From: Mailhella massiliensis
GTDB lineage: Bacteria > Desulfobacterota > Desulfovibrionia > Desulfovibrionales > Desulfovibrionaceae
Direction of reading: 5' to 3'
Assembly: GCF_020741395.1 (NCBI RefSeq)
Contig: NZ_DYZA01000059.1
Coordinates: 1-21,882, forward strand
DNA length: 21,882 nucleotides
Below are positions 1-7,119 of this stretch, piece by piece. The notes under the pieces are model-generated. The model did not search any database, was not told where the DNA came from, and saw nothing but the letters and a program-made list of their open reading frames with translations. How positions within the stretch are numbered: the first letter of the stretch is position 1; the number at the start of each line of letters is the position of its first letter. The translations under genes and the position numbers were made by a program.

Positions 1-104
1 GGAAATTAATGATATAACACATCTTTTTTTTCAAAGAAGCTTTTTCCCATGCTTCGATACTGATGAGAACTATTCCAAATTTCAGATATATTTTTACCTC
101 TTGG

Positions 105-126
105 AACACCGTATATATACGGTGTT
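105..126. promoter_or_regulatory. 22-bp perfect palindrome, probable operator of the XRE regulator
   Basis: The half-site AACACCGTATA is followed directly by its exact reverse complement, giving a perfect 22-bp dyad. It ends 26 bases before the chosen ATG of the small helix-turn-helix gene. Small XRE-family regulators commonly bind such dyads to control themselves, so autoregulation is the likely role. This is inference. A rho-independent terminator is unlikely because no T-run follows. Confidence 0.6.
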
Positions 127-152
127 TTCACTTTGCCATTGACCAGTATTAC

Positions 153-410
153 ATGTCAATGTCTGAAATTGATCTTCTCTTTGCCAAAAAACTGAAACAG
201 TTGCGCCATGCCAGGAAACTGACACAGGAAGAACTCGCCCAGCGAGCAGGCATTGACTATAAGTATCTGCAAAAACTGGAAGGAAGAACCCCTTCCTCCC
301 CAACCCTCTCCACGCTGGAAAAGCTGGCGAAAGGGCTTGATATATCGCTGACGGAACTGGTAGCCCTCCTTGATGAAAACAGGTACGGCCGCCCCAGAGA
401 ACTGTCCTGA
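153..410 (+). CDS. Small XRE-family helix-turn-helix regulator
   Basis: This 85-residue protein is almost entirely one Cro/C1-type helix-turn-helix domain. Residues about 9-65 carry the pattern 'KKLKQLRHARKLTQEELAQ' followed by 'AGIDYKYLQKLEG', the usual helix 2-turn-helix 3 of HTH_3 proteins. The closing 'LEKLAKGLDISLTELVALL' is the typical helix 4-5 end. I place the start at ATG 153 (a second ATG lies at 159). An upstream in-frame start would run through the palindrome at 105-126, and family members begin close to the first helix. No clear Shine-Dalgarno sequence precedes either ATG, so translation may be weak or leaderless. It resembles restriction-modification controller proteins and phage-type repressors in size, but no restriction genes are visible nearby. 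Target genes are unknown; the adjacent palindrome suggests autoregulation. Confidence 0.8.
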   Translation: MSMSEIDLLFAKKLKQLRHARKLTQEELAQRAGIDYKYLQKLEGRTPSSPTLSTLEKLAKGLDISLTELVALLDENRYGRPRELS

Positions 411-845
411 AGCAGTTTCCCGGCGTCCGGCCGGATCAGCGCAACAAGGCCCGGAGCTTCCCCTGCGACCTCTGCCGCAAAAGGCGGAACACGGCGTCCC
501 TCTTCCAGAATGCAGTGCCCTGGAAAAACACGTCCCTCTCCTCCCGACCCCGATTCCCGCAACACTCCTGCGCACCACCTGAGATATCGCTGTTCTCCGA
601 GGCTTCCTGTCCCCGCTTGGTACGGGCTCACACCGAACATTCCGCACGTCCAGGAAAACAAGCTCAGGGAAAACCCCTTCCCCGGAGCCTCCGGCCGGGC
701 TTACGGAGTCGGGAGAGTAAAAAAGAAAATGCTCGCCCGCGCATCCTTTCCCCGCAGGAAAGAAAAACAGCCTCTCCGCAAGGGGGCCGTGCTTTTCTCC
801 CGGCATGGATGAGGATAGAATGGCACATCATGCCGGGAGGCGGAT
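411..845. other. Gene-free interval between the XRE regulator and rarA
   Basis: About 435 bases without a convincing gene. Several open frames cross it on both strands. Their translations are rich in Arg, Pro, Ser and Cys, lack family motifs, overlap the neighbouring genes and lack good ribosome sites. A short dyad CCGGAGCCTCCGG lies near 678-690. The rarA promoter should be in the second half, but I cannot single out convincing -35/-10 boxes. It may be decayed coding sequence. Confidence 0.5.
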
Positions 846-2171
846 ATGGAACAACACTCTCTTTTCCAGCAGGAAGGCGCACCCCCCCTGGCCGCAAGGC
901 TCAGGCCCCGCTCTCTGGAGGAATTTTTCGGGCAGGAACACCTTCTCGGCAAGGGCAAGGTACTGCGCAATCTCATCGAATCCGACAATGTATCCTCCAT
1001 GATTTTCTGGGGACCTCCGGGTGTGGGCAAAACCACCCTCGCCCGTATCATCGCCGGGCACACCAAGTCCTCTTTCATCGACTTTTCCGCCGTGACCAGC
1101 GGTATCAAGGAAATACGCGCCGTCATGCAGCAGGCGGAAAAAAACCGCCTGTACGGGGGACGGACCATCGTTTTCGTAGACGAGATACACCGCTTCAACA
1201 AGGCCCAGCAGGATGCCTTCCTGCCCTTTGTGGAAAAAGGAAGCATCATTCTTATCGGTGCGACCACGGAAAATCCCTCCTTTGAGGTGAACGGCGCCCT
1301 GCTTTCCCGCTGCAAGGTTTTCGTGCTGCACCCCCTTTCCCCGGAAGATATCGTCGCGCTCCTTTCCCGCGCCCTGAGCGACCCGCGCGGCCTCGGCGGG
1401 CAGCACATTGAAGTGGAGGAAGGCGTACTTGAGCACATCGCCCTTTTTTCCAACGGGGATGCACGCGCCGCCCTCACCACGCTGGAAATGGCGGCCCTCA
1501 ACGGAGAGACGGAAGAGGAACGCACCTTCATCAGCAAAGAAATTCTGGAACAATGCACCTCGCGCAAATCGCTCCTGTACGATAAGCAGGGTGAAGAGCA
1601 CTACAACCTCATTTCAGCCCTGCATAAATCCATGCGCAATTCCGACCCGGATGCGGCGGTGTACTGGCTGGCCCGCATGCTGGAAGCCGGGGAAGACCCT
1701 CTGTACATCGCCCGCCGCATCACGCGCTTTGCCAGCGAAGATATCGGCCTTGCCGATCCCCACGCCCTGGGCGTCACCATAGACGCCTATCAGGCCTGTC
1801 ATTTTCTGGGCATGCCCGAATGTGCCGTGCACCTCACCCAGGCCGTGGTGTACCTTTCCGTCGCCCCCAAATCCAACAGCATCGACAGGGCCTACGCCCT
1901 TGCCCGCAAGGACGCTCTTTCCATGCTGGATGAACCTGTGCCCCTGGCTCTGCGCAATGCACCGACTAAACTCATGAAGGAACTTGACTACGGCAAAGGC
2001 TATCAATTCGCCCACCATACGAAAGAAAGGCTCACCAACATGCCATGTCTGCCCGATTCCCTGCTCGGCAGAGAATACTACCACCCCACGGAGCAAGGCC
2101 TGGAAGCCCGCTTCAAAAACAGGCTGGAGCAGATCAAAGCATGGAAAAAGGAGCATGACGACAAAGGATGA
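846..2171 (+). CDS. rarA: Replication-associated recombination protein A (RarA/MgsA AAA+ ATPase)
   Basis: RarA is a cytoplasmic clamp-loader-like AAA+ ATPase that acts at stalled replication forks with SSB. The 441-residue length is normal for the family. Visible motifs are Walker A 'GPPGVGKTT' (residues 56-64), Walker B 'TIVFVDEIHRF' (about 107-117), the sensor-1 region 'GATTENPSF' (138-146) and 'LLSRC' just after it, the usual arginine-finger region. The C-terminal part contains 'ISALHKSMRNSDPDAAVYWLARMLEAGEDPLYIARR', the RarA tetramerisation/C-terminal domain. The sequence GGGAGG sits six bases before ATG 846, which fixes the start. The gene stands alone between a regulator and an AT-rich promoter region. 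Homology to DnaX and RuvB is expected, but the order of motifs and the C-terminal domain make RarA the clear call. Confidence 0.95.
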   Translation: MEQHSLFQQEGAPPLAARLRPRSLEEFFGQEHLLGKGKVLRNLIESDNVSSMIFWGPPGVGKTTLARIIAGHTKSSFIDFSAVTSGIKEIRAVMQQAEKNRLYGGRTIVFVDEIHRFNKAQQDAFLPFVEKGSIILIGATTENPSFEVNGALLSRCKVFVLHPLSPEDIVALLSRALSDPRGLGGQHIEVEEGVLEHIALFSNGDARAALTTLEMAALNGETEEERTFISKEILEQCTSRKSLLYDKQGEEHYNLISALHKSMRNSDPDAAVYWLARMLEAGEDPLYIARRITRFASEDIGLADPHALGVTIDAYQACHFLGMPECAVHLTQAVVYLSVAPKSNSIDRAYALARKDALSMLDEPVPLALRNAPTKLMKELDYGKGYQFAHHTKERLTNMPCLPDSLLGREYYHPTEQGLEARFKNRLEQIKAWKKEHDDKG

Positions 2172-2172
2172 A

Positions 2173-2212
2173 ACGCCCTCCCCTCGTACTCTTCATCCTT
2201 CGGAAAGGGCGT
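2173..2212 (+). terminator. Possible weak terminator hairpin after rarA
   Basis: ACGCCCT (2173-2179) pairs with AGGGCGT (2206-2212) across a 26-base loop immediately after the rarA stop. No strong T-run follows, so it may only slow or protect the transcript end. Confidence 0.3.
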
Positions 2213-2226
2213 CATGAGGAGTATAT

Positions 2227-2246
2227 AAGTTTTATCAGTATAACTT
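2227..2246. promoter_or_regulatory. Operator-like inverted repeat before the MATE/DtxR unit
   Basis: AAGTTTTA (2227-2234) and TATAACTT (2239-2246) are inverted repeats matching at 7 of 8 positions around a TCAG centre. The site lies just upstream of the promoter-like TTGACA at 2250. The second gene of this unit encodes a DtxR-family regulator, whose relatives bind dyads of this size, so it is a plausible metal-dependent autoregulatory site. It does not match the classic DtxR or Fur consensus, so the assignment is inference. Confidence 0.45.
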
Positions 2247-2249
2247 TAT

Positions 2250-2278
2250 TTGACATATAATATACTTTCTCTTATTTT
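2250..2278 (+). promoter_or_regulatory. Sigma-70-type promoter of the MATE/DtxR unit
   Basis: TTGACA (2250-2255) is a perfect -35 box and is followed after 17 bases by TATTTT (2273-2278), a 4/6 match to the -10 consensus. A perfect TATAAT also lies at 2256-2261, but its upstream -35 is poor. The surrounding AT-rich stretch contrasts with the GC-rich genes. Confidence 0.5.
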
Positions 2279-2315
2279 ATACAGGCCCCTTTCCCCTCCA
2301 CCACAGGAATGTCGC

Positions 2316-3722
2316 TTGAGCATTTCATCCTCTCTATCTCAGACAGGCTCCGTGCCCGGCCCTTCCCTGGGAGGTCTGCCCTCGCGGAGCGAGATCTTCC
2401 GCCTCACCCTGCCGCAGATGGGACTCATGCTCTGCCACCTCGTCATTTCCATGACCGACGTATGGGCGGCGGGACAACTCGGGCCGGACGTGCAGGCCTC
2501 CACCGGCGTAGTAGCACAGATCTTTGCCCTGCTCATGCTCATCACATCCTTCATCGCCAGCGGCTGCCTGACCTCGGTGAGCCAGTCACTAGGGGCGGGC
2601 CTCACGCTGCGAGCCGACCGCTATGCCGGGCTCATCATCATGCTTTCCGCAGCCATGGGCACGGCCGTGGCCGTGCTTGCCCTGCTTTTTGAGCCGCTTA
2701 TTTTTACGGCCATGCGCGTTTCCGGGGAGCTTCGCCCCGTACTTTCCACCTTTTTCACCGCCTACTGCTGCCAGCTGCCTTTCTACTATGTGCTCATCAT
2801 GGTGAATTCCATTTTCCGGGCCCATAAAAAAGTGCTTCTCCCCCTGCTCACCCTTCTTGTCATGGCCCTAAGCAACATTGTGGGGGATCTCGGCTTCGGG
2901 CTCGGCCGTTTCGGCCTGTCCAGCTTCGGCGCGGCAGGCATAGCGTGGACCACCTTTGCCTGTGCGCTGCTCGGCCTTACATGCAATCTCATGCTTGCGC
3001 GACGCTACGGCCTGCTGCGCCGAAGTACCTTTGCCCCGTGGAGGTGGAATCGACGAGCCATGCCCTACCTCTTCAAGGTAGGCATGCCTTCGGCGGCAGG
3101 GCATATCATCTCACAGATGGGGAATCTCGCGACCCTTGCCATCATCGGTCTTCTGCCGGAAAGCACCAGCATACTCGCGGGCATGAGCGTGGGTGGCCGC
3201 GTACACGCCATGCTCATGTTCCCCCTGGGCGCGCTCTACATGTCCATGGCCGTTTTCTCAGGGCATCTTCTGGGCGGTGGCAGGCGGGAGAGCCTCTACG
3301 CCTTCGGCCTGAAAACGGCTGTATTCACGGGCCTAGCCCTCGTACCGCCCTCGCTCCTGCTCTGGATGCTGCGCGCCCCGGCTGCCGGGCTTTTCTCCCA
3401 CGACCCCGCCGTGCTGGAACAAGCCGCTCTCTTTCTGTTTTTCTCCTGCATTTCCAGCCCGTTCGTCGGCATGACAGGCATGCTGAACAGTCTTTTCTCC
3501 GGCGCAGGAGCCACTATCCTTTCCTGCCGCGTGGGGGCGATCACCGGCTGGGCTATAAGTATCCCCCTGGCACTTCTTCTCGGCCTGGGGCTGGGCATGG
3601 GGGCCTTCGGTGTGTATGCTGCGGGTTTTGCCGGGCAGGCGGCCGCCTTCCTCTGGACGGTACGGCTCTTCCGTGGGAAGAAATGGCTTGAATATGGCCT
3701 GCGAAAGCGGCACACTGCCTGA
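2316..3722 (+). CDS. MATE-family multidrug/cation efflux transporter
   Basis: This is a polytopic inner-membrane protein of about 468 residues with the two-bundle layout of MATE antiporters, which export cationic compounds using a Na+ or H+ gradient. The first bundle opens with 'EIFRLTLPQMGLMLCHLVISMTDVWAAGQLG', the family's typical helix-1 segment. The second opens with 'AMPYLFKVGMPSAAGHIISQMGNLATLAIIG'. About twelve hydrophobic segments can be read. The start is uncertain because no in-frame ATG precedes the first membrane helix. TTG 2316 lies eight bases after AGGA and is my choice; GTG about 2351 is another option. The gene stops 15 bases before a DtxR-like regulator, so the two are probably co-transcribed. 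This suggests metal-responsive expression and possibly a metal-complex or siderophore-like substrate, which is inference. Confidence 0.85.
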   Translation: MSISSSLSQTGSVPGPSLGGLPSRSEIFRLTLPQMGLMLCHLVISMTDVWAAGQLGPDVQASTGVVAQIFALLMLITSFIASGCLTSVSQSLGAGLTLRADRYAGLIIMLSAAMGTAVAVLALLFEPLIFTAMRVSGELRPVLSTFFTAYCCQLPFYYVLIMVNSIFRAHKKVLLPLLTLLVMALSNIVGDLGFGLGRFGLSSFGAAGIAWTTFACALLGLTCNLMLARRYGLLRRSTFAPWRWNRRAMPYLFKVGMPSAAGHIISQMGNLATLAIIGLLPESTSILAGMSVGGRVHAMLMFPLGALYMSMAVFSGHLLGGGRRESLYAFGLKTAVFTGLALVPPSLLLWMLRAPAAGLFSHDPAVLEQAALFLFFSCISSPFVGMTGMLNSLFSGAGATILSCRVGAITGWAISIPLALLLGLGLGMGAFGVYAAGFAGQAAAFLWTVRLFRGKKWLEYGLRKRHTA

Positions 3723-3737
3723 AAGAGCGGAGGCATC

Positions 3738-4295
3738 ATGACGGAATATTCCCCTGACGAACAGGAAGGCCGCACGGAAAGAAAAAACCTTTCCCCCGCG
3801 CTGGAAAACTATCTTGAAATCATCTTTCTGGAGGAAGCCAGGGAAGGTGCCGCAAGGGCAAGCTCCATTGCCGAGGCCGCCGGGGTGAGCCGCTCCACAG
3901 TGACCAGCACGCTCAAGGCGCTCAAGGCCATGGGGCTTGTGGAATACGAACCCTACAGCCTCATCCACCTTACGGAAGAAGGGCGCAACATAGGCCGCGA
4001 TATCACCCACAGGCATATCATTTTCCGTGAGTTTTTCCTTCAGGTTCTCCAGCTCGACGAAAAACAGGCCGACGCTGTGGCCTGCGAGCTGGAACATGTG
4101 GTGCCGCCCCACGTCATCCGCCGATGGGGGCAGTTCGTCCTGTACCTGCGCACCAGGGACTTCTGGAAAAACTGGCAGAGCGAATATCAGAGCGAGCGCA
4201 AAAAACTCATCGGCACCATGGAAAAGACCTTCAGGAATATGGGCTCTCTCGATAATCAGGAAGAAGTGCGGGAACTGGCGAGAAAGTACCGCTGA
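3738..4295 (+). CDS. DtxR/IdeR-type metal-dependent transcriptional regulator
   Basis: This 185-residue cytoplasmic repressor-type protein has an N-terminal winged helix (about residues 20-75: 'ASSIAEAAGVSRSTVTSTLKALKAMGLVEYE') followed by the metal-binding and dimerisation domain. The metal ligand pattern is visible: 'HRHIIFREFF' supplies His91/His93 and Glu98, and 'CELEH' supplies Cys116, Glu119 and His120. The Cys at the first position of the second motif resembles the iron regulators DtxR/IdeR more than MntR, which has Glu there. No C-terminal SH3-like domain is evident, although the tail is about 45 residues longer than in minimal MntR proteins. GCGGAGG precedes ATG 3738. It follows the MATE gene by 15 bases and probably controls that unit through the dyad at 2227-2246. 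Metal specificity (Fe, Mn or Zn) cannot be settled from sequence alone. Confidence 0.85.
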   Translation: MTEYSPDEQEGRTERKNLSPALENYLEIIFLEEAREGAARASSIAEAAGVSRSTVTSTLKALKAMGLVEYEPYSLIHLTEEGRNIGRDITHRHIIFREFFLQVLQLDEKQADAVACELEHVVPPHVIRRWGQFVLYLRTRDFWKNWQSEYQSERKKLIGTMEKTFRNMGSLDNQEEVRELARKYR

Positions 4296-4398
4296 ACCGC
4301 CCTATCCTCTTCCGCCGGGCAAAAAGCACGCGCATCTTCCGTTCCCCGGCCCCGGCGCAAAAAACGCAGACGGAACAGCGCGGCCCCAAAAAACACGG

Positions 4399-4432
4399 AA
4401 AAAGGCCGCGCGCGTGACGCACGGCCCTTTTT
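4399..4432. terminator. Bidirectional intrinsic terminator between convergent dtxR-like and tonB genes
   Basis: A GC-rich hairpin spans 4404-4426: GGCCG/CGGCC arms extended by further GC pairs, with two mismatches. It has T4428-4432 on the plus side and A4399-4403 on the minus side, so it can end transcription of the regulator from the left and of the tonB operon from the right. The remaining 4296-4580 sequence holds no gene I can support. Confidence 0.7.
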
Positions 4433-4580
4433 ACAGGCGCATGGCTCAAAGGTATGGCCCGGCAATCAATGAAAACTCACCTCAGCCAATCCCCGGCAGG
4501 CCGTCCGAGCTCTTCCCTCCCGCGCAGCATGACGTCGCCTCGGGCCATGCCCGAACAGGGGCCGCGCGGCCTCCGCGCTC

Positions 4581-5426
4581 TCAGCGGTCCGTCAGGCGGT
4601 AATGTACGGGAATGAGCACCTTGAGGGCGCCGGAAGATCCTACGTCAAGCCCCACCAGCTTTTCTCCCAGCCTCTTTGCCGCGGCATCCAGGACGGACCG
4701 GCCGGAAACCTTTGCCAGTGTACAGGAGACGACTCGCCCGTCTCCCCCCACCTGCACCATGAGCGTGCAGGTGCCTTCCGCCCCGCTGCGGCGGCCCTGC
4801 CGTGGATAGCGCTTATGCTTTTCCACGGCCTGCAAAAGCACGGCGAGAACCTCGCTTTCACGGCCCTTTTCCGCCTTTTCCATGCCTGACGCCCCGGGCA
4901 TGGACATGGAGGAGCTTCCCGCAGGAGACTGTGCGACGGCTTCCGAAGAAACCTCTGTGCCTGCCTTTTCCCGAACCTTGGCCTTTTTCATGGTTTTTTG
5001 CGGCACGGGTTTTGGCTTCACCTCGGGCTTCGGCCGGGGAGCGGGCTTCACCTCGGGCTTCGGCTCAGGTTCGGAAACGGTTTTAACTTCCGGCTTCGGT
5101 TCAGGCTTCACCGGTTCCGGCTTTTTCTCCGCCACGGGCTCGGGCTCTTCGGAAACGAGGAAGTCCGACTCCTGCGTCATTATCTTCTCCATGTCCGGCT
5201 TTTCCGGCTTCGGTTCCGGTACAACACGAAACTGGGCCTGCATCATGAATATCCTGCGCGTTTCAACGGAGGGGAGGCTGAGCGTGCGTTCCGCATGAAG
5301 AAACATGACGGCAACGGTCAACAGGCTCATCATGCCGAACATGCCGAAGACGGCCATGTTCCGGCTTCTGCGCCGCTCCTGCGTTCCGTAGAGCATACGC
5401 ATGGGGCAACGGAGCGCGCTACTCAT
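4581..5426 (-). CDS. tonB: TonB energy-transducing protein
   Basis: TonB links proton-motive force harvested by ExbB-ExbD in the inner membrane to outer-membrane receptors. The 281-residue protein has a short cytoplasmic N-terminus rich in Arg, one membrane segment (about residues 23-44, 'NMAVFGMFGMMSLLTVAVMFLH'), then a long Pro/Glu/Lys spacer of repeated 'EPKPEVK' units typical of the periplasm-spanning rod. The C-terminal domain (about 195-281) contains 'YPRQGRRSGAEGTCTLMVQV' and 'SGRSVLDAAAKRL', matching the TonB fold. ATG 5426 is chosen: it overlaps the exbD stop by eight bases and follows GGGCGGAG; the longer frame would need a TTG. It is the last gene of the haem operon, before the terminator at 4399-4432. 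Confidence 0.92.
   Translation of the reverse strand: MSSALRCPMRMLYGTQERRRSRNMAVFGMFGMMSLLTVAVMFLHAERTLSLPSVETRRIFMMQAQFRVVPEPKPEKPDMEKIMTQESDFLVSEEPEPVAEKKPEPVKPEPKPEVKTVSEPEPKPEVKPAPRPKPEVKPKPVPQKTMKKAKVREKAGTEVSSEAVAQSPAGSSSMSMPGASGMEKAEKGRESEVLAVLLQAVEKHKRYPRQGRRSGAEGTCTLMVQVGGDGRVVSCTLAKVSGRSVLDAAAKRLGEKLVGLDVGSSGALKVLIPVHYRLTDR
5014..5064 (-). repeat. 21-bp direct repeat inside the tonB Pro-rich spacer
   Basis: The same 21 bases occur at 5014-5034 and 5044-5064 with a 30-bp period, encoding repeated Pro-Lys-Pro-Glu-Val-Lys units. Slippage here could change the reach of the spacer in frame, since the period is ten codons. Confidence 0.75.
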
Positions 5427-5826
5427 CTCCGCCCGGCTGAGTGCTGATGACAAAACGGCCTCCCTTCCTCACTTTGGCGATATCCACCACGTCCACAAAT
5501 GCCTCGAAAGGTGCCTTCTGATCGACATACAGATTGAGCAACGCCTCCGGCCGTTCCGCAAGGACGGCGTCCACTTCCGATTTGTCTATCTGCCGACCTT
5601 CATAATGAAGGCTTCCGTCGGCCTTGATGGAGATGATCTGTTCGCGCTTTCCGGTGGAAACTTCCGACTCCTGAGAGGCGGGCAGAACGATATCCAGCAC
5701 CGGGCGACTGAAGGTTGTCGTCATGATGAAGAAAATAAGCAGCATAAAAATGGTGTCGATGAGCGGAGTGAGGTCTATGCTCGGTTCTTCTTCCAGTCCG
5801 AAATTAAACATCGTCATTCTCTCCAT
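5419..5826 (-). CDS. exbD: ExbD-family biopolymer transport protein
   Basis: ExbD is the single-span partner of ExbB in the TonB motor. Residues about 13-35 read 'PSIDLTPLIDTIFMLLIFFIMTTTF', the hallmark ExbD segment in which the Asp in 'LID' is the proton-carrying residue. The rest is a periplasmic domain ending 'KVRKGGRFVISTQPGGDE'. The length of 135 residues is normal. I choose ATG 5826 because GAGGTG, a perfect anti-SD match, lies six bases before it. GTG 5835, ATG 5817 and ATG 5811 are alternatives. The start overlaps the end of exbB, and the stop overlaps tonB, pointing to tight translational coupling of the three motor genes. Confidence 0.92.
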   Translation of the reverse strand: MERMTMFNFGLEEEPSIDLTPLIDTIFMLLIFFIMTTTFSRPVLDIVLPASQESEVSTGKREQIISIKADGSLHYEGRQIDKSEVDAVLAERPEALLNLYVDQKAPFEAFVDVVDIAKVRKGGRFVISTQPGGDE

Positions 5827-6433
5827 GATGCCCACCTCTTTTTCTCCTCTGGCAGAATTCCAGAGCGCGATAGCTGTATTCCACCACTTCTATATGGAAG
5901 CCTTTGAATCGCAGCATAAGAAAATAATAGACCATGAGCGCGGGTATGGCCACGCAAAGCCCCATGATGGTGGTGATGAGCGCCTCCCAGATACCTGTAG
6001 CCAGCATGGCCGTATCGGGTGCGGCGTTCTCGCCTATGGTACGAAACACCGTCACCATGCCGAGAATGGTGCCGAGCAGGCCCAGCAGGGGCGAAAGCAC
6101 GGAAATGAGCCTGAGATAACAGATTTCGCGGGTGAGCTGCTCGAAATTGCGATGAAAGAGGTAGGCGATTTCGGCGCGTATGTCTTCCGAATGGCCGGCA
6201 TGCGTCTGCACTATGTCACGCACGATGCAGATAAGCGGGTTGTCGCCCTGATAGTCCATGCACTCGCCGGAAGCATCCTCCTTCTCCAGTTCAGGGAAAG
6301 TCCTGCGAAAATCCCGCCAGACAAGAAAAAGAAACATATAGCTTTTCAGCGCGAGGTACACACCCGCGCAGGCCACCAGCGCCAGCACTACGCCCGCCGG
6401 TCCTATGGTCGCGTATATTTCTGCCCAGTTCAT
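5804..6433 (-). CDS. exbB: ExbB/TolQ-family proton channel protein
   Basis: ExbB forms the inner-membrane pentamer that channels protons with ExbD and drives TonB. The 209-residue protein has an N-terminal membrane helix (about 8-35), a cytoplasmic loop, and two helices near residues 110-135 and 150-180. The diagnostic stretch is 'LRLISVLSPLLGLLGTILGMVTVF' followed by 'GIWEALITTIMGLCVAIPALMVYYF', the MotA/TolQ/ExbB signature. ATG 6433 is preceded by GGAGGAGAGCAG, a strong ribosome site, so the longer upstream frame is not needed. A separate TolQ role is possible on fold alone, but position beside a TonB gene and haem receptor favours ExbB. Confidence 0.92.
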   Translation of the reverse strand: MNWAEIYATIGPAGVVLALVACAGVYLALKSYMFLFLVWRDFRRTFPELEKEDASGECMDYQGDNPLICIVRDIVQTHAGHSEDIRAEIAYLFHRNFEQLTREICYLRLISVLSPLLGLLGTILGMVTVFRTIGENAAPDTAMLATGIWEALITTIMGLCVAIPALMVYYFLMLRFKGFHIEVVEYSYRALEFCQRRKRGGHHGENDDV

Positions 6434-6490
6434 CTGCTCTCCTCCATGCCCTCTACTGTCCCAGGGGAACATGGGTAACTTGCTTATAAG

Positions 6491-6530
6491 GCCCGAAGGC
6501 GCTTCCCGCGCCGGGCCAACAGCCCGGCGC
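6491..6530 (-). promoter_or_regulatory. Overlapping alternative hairpins between flavodoxin gene and exbB
   Basis: GCGCCGGGC (6508-6516) pairs perfectly with GCCCGGCGC (6522-6530) across a CAACA loop. The same 6508-6516 arm can instead pair with 6491-6502 (GCCCG..GGCGC). The two structures exclude each other. On the minus strand the second hairpin is followed by TTATAAG, a poor U-run, so partial termination or mRNA stabilisation between the haem-use genes and the TonB motor genes is possible. Confidence 0.5.
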
Positions 6531-6537
6531 TCAGCAA

Positions 6538-7053
6538 CTATTTCAGGTTTTCCATAATATTGAGGAAAAATTCCTGCGCACGGCGACAGTCCTCGTCATC
6601 GGGATGTTTTGCAGCCTCTTCGATGCGGGCCCGGCGCTCCGGCGTCATGGGATGCACGTTGCCCGCCATATTCGCCATGGCTTCCAGCACCCTTGGGTCG
6701 ATTTTCCCCTGGCAGAGCCAGGAACCGTACACCCTGTTGCCCCGGGCGGGCTCAAGGGCCATGGCCTCGCACTTTTTCATGCACTCCTTCGCATGGTCGG
6801 AATCGGGCCAGGCGCCCAGCGTGCCGAAGAATGCCAGGGGGGCGTTTTCCATACCCGCAAGCCATGTGCGGGCCCTGCCGTCGGGCATGCCCTTGTCCAC
6901 CCAGTAGCCCAGAATCACAAGGCCATACCCTTCTACGGAGGCAGGCGCCTCTTCCACGGGCATGATATCGCAGCCCGGCAGCACGGAGGCCACGGCCTGC
7001 GCCACCTTTTTCGTGTTGCCGGTAAGAGAAGAATAGACAATCAGTGTTTTCAT
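6538..7053 (-). CDS. Flavodoxin family protein, probable electron donor of the haem-degradation system
   Basis: This is a 171-residue cytoplasmic FMN protein. The N-terminus 'MKTLIVYSSLTGNTKKVAQAV' is the flavodoxin fold's first strand and phosphate-binding loop (S/T-x-T-G-N-T, residues about 8-14). 'YGLVILGYWVDKGMPD' and 'PLAFFGTLGAWPDSDHA' correspond to the strands and loops that flank the isoalloxazine ring. The tail has 'RRAQEFFLNIMENL', a helix common in this flavodoxin subgroup. AGGAG lies eight bases before ATG 7053. Placed directly downstream of hutX in a haem operon, it most likely donates electrons to the radical-SAM haem-opening enzyme HutW, as flavodoxins are reported to do for ChuW/HmuW-type enzymes. 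That link is inference from context. Confidence 0.88.
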   Translation of the reverse strand: MKTLIVYSSLTGNTKKVAQAVASVLPGCDIMPVEEAPASVEGYGLVILGYWVDKGMPDGRARTWLAGMENAPLAFFGTLGAWPDSDHAKECMKKCEAMALEPARGNRVYGSWLCQGKIDPRVLEAMANMAGNVHPMTPERRARIEEAAKHPDDEDCRRAQEFFLNIMENLK

Positions 7054-7119
7054 GAATCGTCTCCTGACAGAAAATAATCGGAAGAAACTTTCACTTTTCT
7101 ATGAAGCGGGGGCCGTACG

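Noticed and set aside
257..806. Minus-strand open frames over the XRE gene and the following gap
   Set aside because: No ribosome site or motifs; they overlap a recognisable helix-turn-helix gene.
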